Part shown: positions 25,326 to 32,824 of the stretch, in pieces
Position numbering within the stretch: the first letter of the stretch is position 1
Layout of the letters: every line of letters starts with the position of its first letter
Assembly: GCA_964452725.1 (NCBI GenBank)
Contig: CAYVMX010000004.1
Span: 1 to 64,000 of the forward strand
Direction of reading: 5' to 3'
Source of the DNA: CAYVMX01 sp964452725
GTDB lineage: Bacteria > Patescibacteriota > Gracilibacteria > JAHISY01
Length of the DNA stretch: 64,000 bases
Made by a program: the position numbers and the translations under genes
Notes under the pieces: generated by a model
What the model saw: the letters and a program-made list of their open reading frames with translations, nothing else
The model's database searches: none
Told to the model about the DNA's origin: nothing

Positions 25326-25328
25326 AAA

Positions 25329-25616
25329 TCAAATAGATTTACGTACTTTAATTTGATTCCCTGTGATGGGATTTTGACTCTGCGCAATCAGTGCTCCTTC
25401 TTTACCAAAGGGCTTGACTTCGTCTTCGCGCAAAATACTAGTTAGACCAGTTATTTGATTTGTCTCGGTGACACCCTCTGTATCTAGCTGGTTAAGTTTT
25501 TCGATATAACCCATCACTGCGTCTAACTGTTTGGTAAACTTTTCAACCTCTACATCTGTGAGATTGATGCGTGCCAGCTTGGCGATATGACAGACTTGAT
25601 CAGGAGTGAGTTGCAC
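25329..25616 (-). CDS. gatC: Glu-tRNA(Gln) amidotransferase subunit C
   Basis: About 96 residues. GatC wraps the GatA-GatB interface in the amidotransferase complex. The family body is LTPDQVCHIAKLARINLTDV, then FTKQLDAVMGYIEKLNQLDT and a C-terminal LREDEVK segment. The frame is open to 25733, but family similarity begins at QLTPDQ, so GTG 25616 is the likely start; ATG 25679 would add 21 unconserved residues. It ends 79 bp before gatA, with the repeat-derived spacer between. Confidence 0.85.
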   Translation of the reverse strand: MQLTPDQVCHIAKLARINLTDVEVEKFTKQLDAVMGYIEKLNQLDTEGVTETNQITGLTSILREDEVKPFGKEGALIAQSQNPITGNQIKVRKSI

Positions 25617-25700
25617 GAAATATGGAGATTTATTGACTCGTCTGAGTCTACCAAAAAAAAGAGTTGAAAAATAGGGCATTTTCGCGGAAAATACTAACCA

Positions 25701-26009
25701 GTGTTTACGAAAACAACTCAGAACGTCAAACAAGTCGCCTTTGGGTTCTTTATTGCTTTGGCGTTATTTTACCTTGCCGCCTGGTTACTGGCTGCCAATG
25801 GTTTTTATTCGCAAGTCAGTAATCAAATAGTCGCCACACTCGATCTGCCAATGTATTTGACCGGCTTGGTTTTGATGACTGCTAGTATTATTTTGGGTTT
25901 GGGGCTGACTGGATTTCAACATCGCTATACTGTCGCTGCTCTTTGGGTCTTTACCCTAGCGATTTTGGCAGCTCTCGTCATACTCGACATCTTCGCTCAA
26001 CCTCTTTAA
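25701..26009 (+). CDS. Small three-helix membrane protein
   Basis: 102 residues from GTG 25701. Three hydrophobic segments are visible: FGFFIALALFYLAAWLL (~14-31), MYLTGLVLMTASIILGLGL (~51-70) and ALWVFTLAILAALVILDIF (~80-98). No recognised family motif is present. It lies 5 bp before the nucleotidyltransferase gene, followed by ftsX, so the three are probably co-transcribed. An envelope-related role is possible from ftsX, but unproven. Confidence 0.6.
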   Translation: MFTKTTQNVKQVAFGFFIALALFYLAAWLLAANGFYSQVSNQIVATLDLPMYLTGLVLMTASIILGLGLTGFQHRYTVAALWVFTLAILAALVILDIFAQPL

Positions 26010-26014
26010 AAGAA

Positions 26015-26434
26015 ATGTCACCTCGCAAAAAAATCGTCGTCTTTGGAACTTTTGACCTACTACACCTTGGACATCGCGACTTCTTTCGACAGGCAGCACG
26101 ACTAGGTCAGCTCACTGTAGTGGTAGCTCGAGATCACAATATAAAAAGAATTAAAAAGCAGCACCCCACGCACTCCGAGCGTAGCCGACTAGCCAGTGTC
26201 GCTCATGATCCAAACGTTTCATCGGCTCGACTCGGACATGCCAATGATTTCCTCCAGCCGATAGTACACCTCCAGCCAAACATTATCGCGCTTGGATATG
26301 ATCAAAAAACTTTCTCCATCTCTAAGCTAAGAACCGCGCTAAAAAAACATGGTCTGACTCCTCAAATAATTCGCTTACGACCTTTCTATCCTGCCAAATA
26401 TAAGTCCTCTAAGCTCAAAAAATTTTCCAAATGA
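26015..26434 (+). CDS. Cytidylyltransferase-like protein (TagD/RibL type)
   Basis: The protein has 139 residues. ATG 26015 places the HIGH-type motif at the N-terminus: VVFGTFDLLHLGHRDFFRQA, the nucleotide-binding signature of glycerol-3-phosphate cytidylyltransferases and archaeal FAD synthases. A following VVVARDHNI strand fits. The usual C-terminal ISSS/T.R motif is replaced by FSISKLRTAL. Size fits the single-domain class. Substrate (glycerol phosphate, FMN, phosphoethanolamine) cannot be set from sequence. It overlaps ftsX by 4 bp. Confidence 0.75.
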   Translation: MSPRKKIVVFGTFDLLHLGHRDFFRQAARLGQLTVVVARDHNIKRIKKQHPTHSERSRLASVAHDPNVSSARLGHANDFLQPIVHLQPNIIALGYDQKTFSISKLRTALKKHGLTPQIIRLRPFYPAKYKSSKLKKFSK

Positions 26435-27375
26435 TTATAATCTGGCGCATTCTTCGCACAACTCTCCAAAATATCTTTCGTCATGGATTAGCTAGTCTCA
26501 CCGCAGTTTTGATTATTACGCTGCTTTTTTTACTTTTCAATGGTGTTATCTTCGCTAGTTTCGCTCAGTCAACTGCTGTACAGCTAATCAATGAGCAACT
26601 TGAGCTTGCTTTACCATTTCAAAAACCAGTTGATGAATTTCAAGTCAACTCACTAAAAGCAGAGTTACAAGATGCTTTTCCAGATATACGTACGCTTACT
26701 TTTATTTCTGCCGATGAAGCATTTGATGGATTTTTGGCTGATTTTCAGTCGACCAATCCAGATCTAGCAGACTGGCTAGTGCGTAACTCAAGCAAAAGCC
26801 CCTTGCCAGCTACACTGGTGATCTCAGCTTCAGCAAGTTTACATCAGCCGATTCTTGATTATCTGGCAGCCGGTCGTTTCGCTGATTTACTCAATCTCGA
26901 TAATCCCGCTACTGGCAAACTTGCTACCAATACAACTAATAAAATCCTTGCCTTCGATCAGACGTTGAGGCAGGTTAGCTGGCTTTCTACTTTGGCTTTT
27001 GGGCTATTGGCACTCTTGATCATCGTGGCAGTACTCCGACTCACTATCATGTCACGCCAAACAGAGATCACTATCATGCGTCTGACCGGTGCGACTCGTC
27101 AATTCATCCGTCTACCTTTTATACTCGAGGGTGCGTTTTTTGGTGCTGTGGCTGCTTCACTTGGTACAAGTGTGTTTTTTTTATTACTAAAGAATATTGA
27201 CTTAAGTATACTGAGTGGTGGGTATGGTGAACTCTTGAATCTGGCAACGACAAACTATAACAACAGCCTCATCATCGTATTGGGCTGGCAAATCCTCGCT
27301 GCTGTACTAGTCGGAGTACTCGCCAGCATACTCGCTACGCGGCGCTATTTGAGACGAGATCTTGTTTTGAGTTAA
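26431..27375 (+). CDS. ftsX: Cell division protein FtsX
   Basis: The 314-residue ABC-type permease partner of FtsE activates peptidoglycan hydrolases at the septum. A single N-terminal helix (~20-45) is followed by an extracytoplasmic domain (~46-185) and three more helices (~187-207, ~230-258, ~282-303). The cytoplasmic loop MSRQTEITIMRLTGATRQFI between helices 2 and 3 is the family signature. ftsE is not adjacent, unlike most bacteria. The 3' end overlaps convergent gmk by 41 bp. Confidence 0.9.
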   Translation: MIIIWRILRTTLQNIFRHGLASLTAVLIITLLFLLFNGVIFASFAQSTAVQLINEQLELALPFQKPVDEFQVNSLKAELQDAFPDIRTLTFISADEAFDGFLADFQSTNPDLADWLVRNSSKSPLPATLVISASASLHQPILDYLAAGRFADLLNLDNPATGKLATNTTNKILAFDQTLRQVSWLSTLAFGLLALLIIVAVLRLTIMSRQTEITIMRLTGATRQFIRLPFILEGAFFGAVAASLGTSVFFLLLKNIDLSILSGGYGELLNLATTNYNNSLIIVLGWQILAAVLVGVLASILATRRYLRRDLVLS

Positions 27376-27931
27376 TAATTTGTAAAACTTCTGTGACCAG
27401 TTCTTCGATTTTTCCTTCTCTGCTGATCACTTCGTAGTCTGCAATAGTTTTTTCTGCCAACTCGGTCTCCGCACTAGACAATCTCCTCTCTAGCTCTACT
27501 GGATTGATTTTTGGTTGACGCTTGAGGATTCGCTGTCGAATAGTATCGAGATCTGGTGGCGAAATGAAGATCGATGTGAATTGTGTTGGTTTTAATACTT
27601 GTTGGATTGATTTGAGACCTTGGATATCCACTTCACGAATTACAGTCTTATTGGATTTGATTGCCTCTAAGATAGGCTGCTTGAGCGTGGCGTATTTCTT
27701 CGTCGCATGGACGACCGCCCACTCGAGTAGCTCACCTGCTTCTTTCAGCTTTTCGAACTCAGCATCAGAGATAAAACGATAAACCTCACCTTCGACTTCC
27801 CCATCGCGTGGCGGACGCGTCGTCACGCTCGGCGGATAGTAAAACTCCGAGTACCGCTCACGTAAAATATTGACTAGTGTCCCCTTGCCGACGCCACTCG
27901 GTCCAACGATAAGAAAAAGCTTTCCAGACAC
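27335..27931 (-). CDS. gmk: Guanylate kinase
   Basis: About 199 residues; phosphorylates GMP to GDP. GTG 27931 is chosen because it places the P-loop (LFLIVGPSGVGKGTL) at the N-terminus, as in the family. The upstream frame to 28033 codes an unrelated stretch lying in the RNA region. GMP-binding residues are visible in SVTTRPPRDGEVEG and YRFISDAEF. The lid RQRILKRQP and terminal helices complete the fold. It is divergent from the structured RNA gene, whose -35 abuts this start codon. Confidence 0.93.
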   Translation of the reverse strand: MSGKLFLIVGPSGVGKGTLVNILRERYSEFYYPPSVTTRPPRDGEVEGEVYRFISDAEFEKLKEAGELLEWAVVHATKKYATLKQPILEAIKSNKTVIREVDIQGLKSIQQVLKPTQFTSIFISPPDLDTIRQRILKRQPKINPVELERRLSSAETELAEKTIADYEVISREGKIEELVTEVLQIINSKQDLVSNSAA

Positions 27932-27960
27932 TTGACAATAAAAGATAAATGTGTTAAACT
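27932..27960 (+). promoter_or_regulatory. Sigma70-type promoter for structured RNA
   Basis: TTGACA (27932-27937), a 17-nt spacer and TAAACT (27955-27960). The predicted start near 27967 coincides with the first base of the first helix of the RNA. Confidence 0.75.
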
Positions 27961-27966
27961 TATACA

Positions 27967-28585
27967 CGGTCTTTGAGAAATAATTTACTCGCACTCCCAA
28001 AGCACCCTTGAAAGACCGGATACAATCTACCACAAAAGCCCTTTCGGTTGGGGAAGGAACCCGTTCAGTACTTACTCGCAGCTAGCTTGCTAGCTACTTG
28101 GACGGGCTTCTTCCCTACTTTTCGATAGCGAGATGCCAAATTCGATTTACTCTTCCCAGTAAACCTCGATAGCACCTCGGTATATCGTAACCTTGCAAAA
28201 GGTGCAGATATACGGTCCGCGGCTACGGACCCGCCTACCGAAAGGCAGCCTTTCTTCTCTTCTCTTTGAGTTTTGGAGAATAGGTCCTTCTACTGGCTTC
28301 TCTTGCTTCATTTCTATGAATGTCGGGGTGGCTGGCTAAAACAAAAACAAACCTAATAAAAGACCTCAAATCTTTCAGGTTTGAATCTTTCAAGCCAAAA
28401 ACCGGAGTGGCAGCTCCAAAATAATCTGCCGAAGAACGGTAGGGAACGCGAGAGATGGTTTGTCCACCCCTCACGCAACTTGCTGCTCTGTTTATATGCC
28501 TATCCTGCCCTTTATGGGAATGCGGATACGCACTGCAGAGCGCGCATCCGCCCCCGGAGGTTTACCCCTCTGGGGGCTATTTTTT
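27967..28585 (+). ncRNA. Unidentified large structured RNA, about 620 nt
   Basis: No gene covers this stretch, but it has its own promoter, many helices and a strong terminator. Helices seen by eye are: CGGTCTTT 27967-27974 with 28011-28018; a 14-bp stem 28051-28064 with 28102-28115 (one mismatch) capped by AGCTAG-CTTG-CTAGCT; TATATC 28181-28186 with GATATA 28207-28212 enclosing ACCTT-GCAA-AAGGT, a GNRA-loop hairpin. Further ones are GGTCCG 28214 with CGGACC 28226; GCCT 28233 with AGGC 28243; a long-range GGGGTGG 28325-28331 with CCACCCC 28464-28470; ACCG 28401 with CGGT 28437 enclosing GGCAG/CTGCC; and GCGGAT 28522 with ATCCGC 28546. It lacks landmarks of tmRNA, RNase P, SRP or 6S RNA. The class is unknown and the role open. 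Confidence 0.65.
28550..28585 (+). terminator. Strong rho-independent terminator of structured RNA
   Basis: GCCCCCGGAGG (28550-28560) pairs with CCTCTGGGGGC (28567-28577) over 11 bp including one G-U, with a 6-nt loop, followed by TATTTTTT. Orientation shows that transcription is on the plus strand. Confidence 0.9.
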
Positions 28586-28928
28586 AGCTACCAATATTCT
28601 GATAGTGCTCGATCTTTCCATCTTCAATCGTGACTATATCTACTCGCCAATTTGAATTCTCAAGGTTGTTTCTTTGGAGCCACTCCTGCGCCGCTAGTAC
28701 TACTTTTGCTAGCTTTTTTGGCGTGACAGCCTCGAGCGCTGTACCATACTTGTTTGAATTCCTTAGCTTGACCTCGACGAAGATCAGCTGCTCACCAGCA
28801 CGACAGATCAGATCAACTTCGCCAAAAGTAGTGTAAAAATTCTGCGCTACTACCTCATAGCCCAGTTTTTTCAAAAACTCAGCTGCCAGCTGCTCACCCC
28901 GTTCACCGACTCCTCGTTTACCTTTCAT
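28584..28928 (-). CDS. YraN/UPF0102 endonuclease-fold protein
   Basis: 114 residues from ATG 28928; an ATG at 28949 would add seven residues but overlap the divergent start. The restriction-endonuclease-like core is clear: GERGEQLAAEFLKKLGYEVV, then the catalytic-type GEVDLICRAGEQLIFVEVKLR (Glu-Asp...Glu-x-Lys) and YGTALEAVTPKKLAKV. The family is conserved in bacteria and of uncertain role, probably nucleic-acid processing. Its stop codon lies inside the terminator T-run of the convergent RNA gene. Confidence 0.85.
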   Translation of the reverse strand: MKGKRGVGERGEQLAAEFLKKLGYEVVAQNFYTTFGEVDLICRAGEQLIFVEVKLRNSNKYGTALEAVTPKKLAKVVLAAQEWLQRNNLENSNWRVDIVTIEDGKIEHYQNIGS

Positions 28929-28934
28929 ATTTGG

Positions 28935-28940
28935 TAGAAT
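28935..28940 (+). promoter_or_regulatory. -10 element, leaderless start
   Basis: TAGAAT at 28935-28940 lies 7 nt before ATG 28948, implying a leaderless transcript for the phosphodiesterase gene. Confidence 0.45.
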
Positions 28941-28947
28941 TAAGTTC

Positions 28948-29736
28948 ATGAAAATCTTATTCTTTGGCGACGTCTACGGCAAACCTGGTCGCACAGGTCT
29001 GAAAAAAGTATTGCCCAAATTAATCAAAAAACACGCTCCTGATTTTGTATTAGCAAACGTAGAGAACCTCGCCCACGGACACGGACCTGGCTGGAAGCAG
29101 ATCGACGAGCTGCTAGATGCTGGTGTGGACGGCTTCACAAGTGGCAATCATATCTTTGACACACCGGAGGGCATAGAATTGTTGAAAGACAACAAACTAC
29201 CACTAACTCGTCCGGCGAACTATCCAGCGAGTGTACCAGGGCAAACTCACTTCGTGCTGAAAAAAGGCAAACAAAAACTCTTCGTCACCAATCTAATGGG
29301 ACGCGTCTTCATGGGCGAGCCGATTGATAATCCCTTCACTGCAGCAGATAAACTTTTGGCTACGGCACAGAAGCTAAAAGTAAGGCATAGCTTCGTTGAC
29401 TTCCACGCCGAGGCAACGAGCGAAAAAAGTATGATGGGGCACTACCTCGACGGACAGGTCGGCGTAGTCGTCGGCACGCATACACACGTCCAGACAGCCG
29501 ATGAGCGTGTATTGCGAGGTGGTACAGCGTATATCTCCGACGCAGGCTTCTGTGGACCACGCGAGAGCGTCATCGGGGCGAAGATCGAGATCGCTCGTGA
29601 GCGCTTCACTACTGGAGTCGGCAAAAAGCTCGAAGTCGAAGAAACTGGTCCAGTAGTAGTCTGCGGCGTAGCAGTAGAGCTGGACACCAAAACTGGTAAA
29701 GCAGATAAGATCGAACGAATTCAAGAGCTTATTTAG
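28948..29736 (+). CDS. YmdB-family metallophosphodiesterase
   Basis: The 262-residue protein belongs to the family of Bacillus YmdB (2',3'-cyclic nucleotide phosphodiesterase) and related TIGR00282 proteins. Metal-binding motifs run in order: MKILFFGDVYGKPGR (Asp8), VLANVENLAHGHG (Glu/Asn), FTSGNHIFD (Asn-His), VDFHAEATSEK, and GVVVGTHTHVQTADERVL (His-x-His). Length is normal. It may influence RNA turnover; specific substrates here are unknown. It overlaps convergent pyrD by 8 bp. Confidence 0.92.
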   Translation: MKILFFGDVYGKPGRTGLKKVLPKLIKKHAPDFVLANVENLAHGHGPGWKQIDELLDAGVDGFTSGNHIFDTPEGIELLKDNKLPLTRPANYPASVPGQTHFVLKKGKQKLFVTNLMGRVFMGEPIDNPFTAADKLLATAQKLKVRHSFVDFHAEATSEKSMMGHYLDGQVGVVVGTHTHVQTADERVLRGGTAYISDAGFCGPRESVIGAKIEIARERFTTGVGKKLEVEETGPVVVCGVAVELDTKTGKADKIERIQELI

Positions 29737-30643
29737 CTTTCCCTCGTAGCTCTCGCCAGCTCTTTACCTTTTCTTTTTTTAGCCATTGCTCCATCTCGGT
29801 CGCGACTTTGGCGAAGACAGAGACTCCACGGTGGGCGACGGCTGAACCAATGCCAACCACGCTAGCCCCAGCGAGGATCATCTCCAGCGCGTCCCGACCA
29901 GTCGCTACTCCGCCTGTACCGATGACGGGTATTTTGACCGCCTGCGAGACCTGCCACACGCACCGCACAGCGATAGCGTGGATCATGGGTCCCGAGAGTC
30001 CACCGACTTTATTCGCGAGGATTGGACTGCGAGCCTCAATATCGATCACCATACCCGGACCGACGCTGTTACCACAGTTGAGCGCGTCGGCTCCAGCTAG
30101 TTCTGCTGCTTTGGCTACTTCGACGATATTCGGTGCGTTGGGACTGAGCTTGATGATGAGTGGTAATTTCGTCGCCTTACGGATTCGGCGCACGACTTGA
30201 GTAGTTTTCCGCGGATCGAAAGCGATATTTGCCATGCTCTTCTCGACGTTGGGACAGCTGATATCCGCCTCGAGAGCATCGGGCATGCCTTCTTCACTTA
30301 TCACCTTGGCAATCTTCGCCCAGTCTGCGAGTCGCTCTGCCCCGATACTAGCGATGAGCGGTGTGTCGGAGGACTGCTGAAAAGCATCAATCTCATCGAG
30401 ACCAGTCTCGATACCACCAGCAGGTAGCCCCACAGCATTGATACAGTTGCCACCGCCGAGATGGAGTACAGTCGGATTGGGATGACCCTTACGCGGCCGG
30501 AGGAAGATCGTCTTCGTCGTCACCGCACCCGCTCCACTACGCGCGACATTCGCCAGACTCGCACCCGTCGTGCCGAGGATCCCACTGGCGAGGATCAGCG
30601 GATTCGTCATTTTCAGTCCGAGAAATTTAGTTTCAAGCTTCAT
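29729..30643 (-). CDS. pyrD: Dihydroorotate dehydrogenase, class 1 catalytic subunit
   Basis: The 304-residue FMN enzyme oxidises dihydroorotate to orotate. The N-terminus (FLGLKMTNPLILASGILG) and the active-site loop EADISCPNVEK with its catalytic Cys mark class 1; the serine of class 2 is absent. Substrate-binding NAVGLPAGGI and the FMN phosphate loop VIGTGGVATGRDALEMI are present. Class 1B enzymes normally need the PyrK flavin/iron-sulfur subunit; no pyrK is seen in the window. It is the third gene of the tight purP2-purP1-pyrD operon, its ATG abutting the previous stop. Confidence 0.93.
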   Translation of the reverse strand: MKLETKFLGLKMTNPLILASGILGTTGASLANVARSGAGAVTTKTIFLRPRKGHPNPTVLHLGGGNCINAVGLPAGGIETGLDEIDAFQQSSDTPLIASIGAERLADWAKIAKVISEEGMPDALEADISCPNVEKSMANIAFDPRKTTQVVRRIRKATKLPLIIKLSPNAPNIVEVAKAAELAGADALNCGNSVGPGMVIDIEARSPILANKVGGLSGPMIHAIAVRCVWQVSQAVKIPVIGTGGVATGRDALEMILAGASVVGIGSAVAHRGVSVFAKVATEMEQWLKKEKVKSWRELRGKAK

Positions 30644-31761
30644 CTAAGTAGTGATCTCTGCTAGCTTACCAGCCATCACGGCGGCTTTGACTTCCATCGC
30701 TACTCGCTCACCGAGACTGACTGACCGACCAAAGAGATACTGCGAGTAAGGTGTCGCCGCGATCCCCGGACTACCAGGCATGCGGAAGCTAACGTCGAAT
30801 ACAATTAGCTCCTCTTGCTTACCATCGGTCTCGATCGCACCCTGTAGTGCGAATGGTCCGATGATTCCCTTAGGATTATATTTCAGACAAGTTTTTACAA
30901 ACTGCTCCCCCGCTTCGTACGCTTTTTCCAACAAGCTTTCCTTGACTGTCACAGCGATATGNNNNNNNNNNNNNNNNNNNNNNNNNNNNNNNNNNNNNNN
31001 NNNNNNNNNNNNNNNNNNNNNNNNNNNNNNNNNNNNNNNNNNNNNNNNNNNNNNNNNNNNNCGAGTAGCTCCAGACGCTTGGACAGTGGCGAGTAAAAGA
31101 AATTGAAATTGACCTGCGCACCTAAGATAAACTCCTCGATCGTGGCATTTTTCAAAGCTTCCTCTGTGATCTCTCCTGCTTTGACTTTGGTATCGGCGAT
31201 TTTCTGCCACTCTACTGGCGAAGCTGCGACGAAATTCTCCCGTTCGTAAGTTCGCGTAGCGTTATTTACTTTCGTCAGCGTCAGACGGTCGATCTCCTTA
31301 GCACTTTTGAATATCTTGGGGATCCGAATCCCAGCACTCTCCAAAACCTCATACTGATTGGGCTTTTGATCGCGCTCCTCGAGTCGCAGTAGCTCGCGCG
31401 TACCGAGGATCGGCACGTTGAACTCCTGCTCTACTTTGGCGAAGTCATCGAAGTAAACCCAAAAGTAGCGACTGTGAACGAAAAGTACGTTGAGCTTACG
31501 CAGCTGCTCTTGAATCTCAGGTTTCAGGATATCGTCGAATTGCTCTACTTCGATAATCTCATCGACACAGCCAGTCTCGGTATTTGAGTCTGTTTTGAGA
31601 TACTTGGCGTAGGTTTTGAGGCGATCTTTACGCGCGACTACGACTGTCTTGAAGCCCTGTTTCTTCGCACCGAGACAGACCTCTAGTGCTGAATGTCCAC
31701 CGAGTGCACCGATAGCGAGGTTATTGTGATCGTAGTCGGCAAGAGTTTTTGAAATATCCAT
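30644..31761 (-). CDS. PurP-like ATP-grasp paralogue, interrupted by scaffold gap
   Basis: Two frames flank the 100-N gap at 30962-31061: the N-terminal ~233 residues start at ATG 31761, and the C-terminal ~106 residues end at 30644. The total length is not a multiple of three, so the N count is a placeholder; alignment with the neighbour suggests ~105 missing bases. It resembles FAICAR synthetase PurP (NLAIGALGGHSALEVCLGAK; FNFFYSPLSKRLELL; IGPFALQGAI). Where the neighbour has the glycine-rich HGARGGRGYF nucleotide loop, this copy has KVNNATRTYERENFVA. It is probably a functionally distinct paralogue, or partner subunit, rather than a redundant enzyme. Confidence 0.8.
30962..31061. other. 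Assembly gap (100 N)
   Basis: Exactly 100 unknown bases, the conventional scaffold placeholder. It falls inside the purP paralogue and breaks its frame. Confidence 0.99.
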
Positions 31762-31762
31762 T

Positions 31763-32776
31763 TCAGTCTGTCACTTTGCTTAAACAATCCTGCTCCAGTG
31801 CTGTCTTGATATCCCGAGCGATCCTCCGACCCGTACTCATCGGCTCGTTGTAGCGGAGCTGCGTATACGGTGAACCATTGATGAAGGGATTGGTACCGGC
31901 AACTATCCTCGCTGAGATCTCAAAGACGATGTACTCCAGCTCACTCGTGATCACACCCTCGAGGCAGAATGGTCCGAAAAGCCCTGGCGGCTCGATCTTT
32001 TGGCTAACCTTCACCACTCGCTCTCCCATCTCGATGATACTCGGCAGCAAGCTCTCACGCACAACGAGTGGAATATTGCCCACGATCGTGTAGCTCGTCG
32101 CAATATCGACTGTGATCTGGTCTCCCGCCGCCACACGACCGATACTATCGGCATTTGACTCGTAGCGTTTGTCGAAACCCATCAGCTCGATCTCACCAGT
32201 CACACGACTGTGAAAGTAGTGCGCATAGACTGGTACGCCGATGATATACTCTTGAATAGCATAATTTTTTTCGTGTGGATGCTGCTTCATCTTACGCAGA
32301 AACTCCTCAGTCGAGTTGGCCAAAAAATAACCTCGCCCACCACGCGCTCCGTGGAACTTTACAATCACGGGTCGATCAATCTCGGCAGGATTCTTGAAAA
32401 TCTTTGGCACTTTGACCTTAGCCATTTTGAGCCAATTGCGCTGGAGCTCTCGATCTGCTTCCCACTTTAGGATCCCCTTTGTGCCATAGTGTGGGATTTT
32501 GAGCTTGGCTATCTTGTCTGGTCCGAGATACTCTACGAAACTACCATGTGGAATCAAAATAGCATCTCGCTCGATTAACTTTTTTTCAATCTTCAAAAAA
32601 TCCTTGAAATGATCGATAGTAATAATCTCATCGGCTACACCAAACATCTTGTAAGGCTTTTCGCGTCCCTTTTCACACACGCAGATAGTCTCGAAGCCTT
32701 CATCTTTTGCACCTTTCAAGATCTGGAGCGCAGTATGGCTACCGAGTGTCGCGATACGTTTGGATAGTGGCAGCAT
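31763..32776 (-). CDS. purP: FAICAR synthetase (formate-AICAR ligase), PurP
   Basis: The 337-residue ATP-grasp enzyme, typical of archaea, formylates AICAR with free formate and ATP. Motifs: RIATLGSHTALQILKGAKDEG (PurP N-terminal domain, AICAR site), LIPHGSFVEYLG, KFHGARGGRGYFLA (ATP-grasp loop), YIIGVPVYAHYFHS and LFGPFCLEGVIT. Length fits the archaeal family. It is the first gene of an operon with a second PurP-like gene (1-bp gap) and pyrD. A bifunctional purH at 38399 encodes the folate-dependent alternative for the same step, so two formylation routes coexist. Confidence 0.9.
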   Translation of the reverse strand: MLPLSKRIATLGSHTALQILKGAKDEGFETICVCEKGREKPYKMFGVADEIITIDHFKDFLKIEKKLIERDAILIPHGSFVEYLGPDKIAKLKIPHYGTKGILKWEADRELQRNWLKMAKVKVPKIFKNPAEIDRPVIVKFHGARGGRGYFLANSTEEFLRKMKQHPHEKNYAIQEYIIGVPVYAHYFHSRVTGEIELMGFDKRYESNADSIGRVAAGDQITVDIATSYTIVGNIPLVVRESLLPSIIEMGERVVKVSQKIEPPGLFGPFCLEGVITSELEYIVFEISARIVAGTNPFINGSPYTQLRYNEPMSTGRRIARDIKTALEQDCLSKVTD

Positions 32777-32792
32777 GTAGTTTTTAAAATAT

Positions 32793-32814
32793 TATCCCGA
32801 GCTTGTCGAGGGAT
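32793..32814. repeat. Fragment of dispersed CTCGACAAGCTCGGGAT repeat
   Basis: ATCCCGAGCTTGTCGAGGGA is an imperfect palindrome and matches the commonly seen half of the same dispersed repeat family as 25081 and 25260. It lies in the 48-bp gap between hemB and purP. Confidence 0.6.
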
Positions 32815-32824
32815 TTGCGTTAGT

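Noticed and set aside
27967..28585. tmRNA, SRP RNA or second RNase P as identity of the structured RNA
   Set aside because: There is no tRNA-like ends with a TTCGA arm, no tag ORF ending in Ala-Ala, no SRP GGAAG..AGCAGCC loop, and no GAGGAAAGTCC element.
28235..28655. Short ORFs on both strands inside the structured RNA region
   Set aside because: They cross strong hairpins and the terminator, show no family motifs, and conflict with one another. RNA structure explains the region better.
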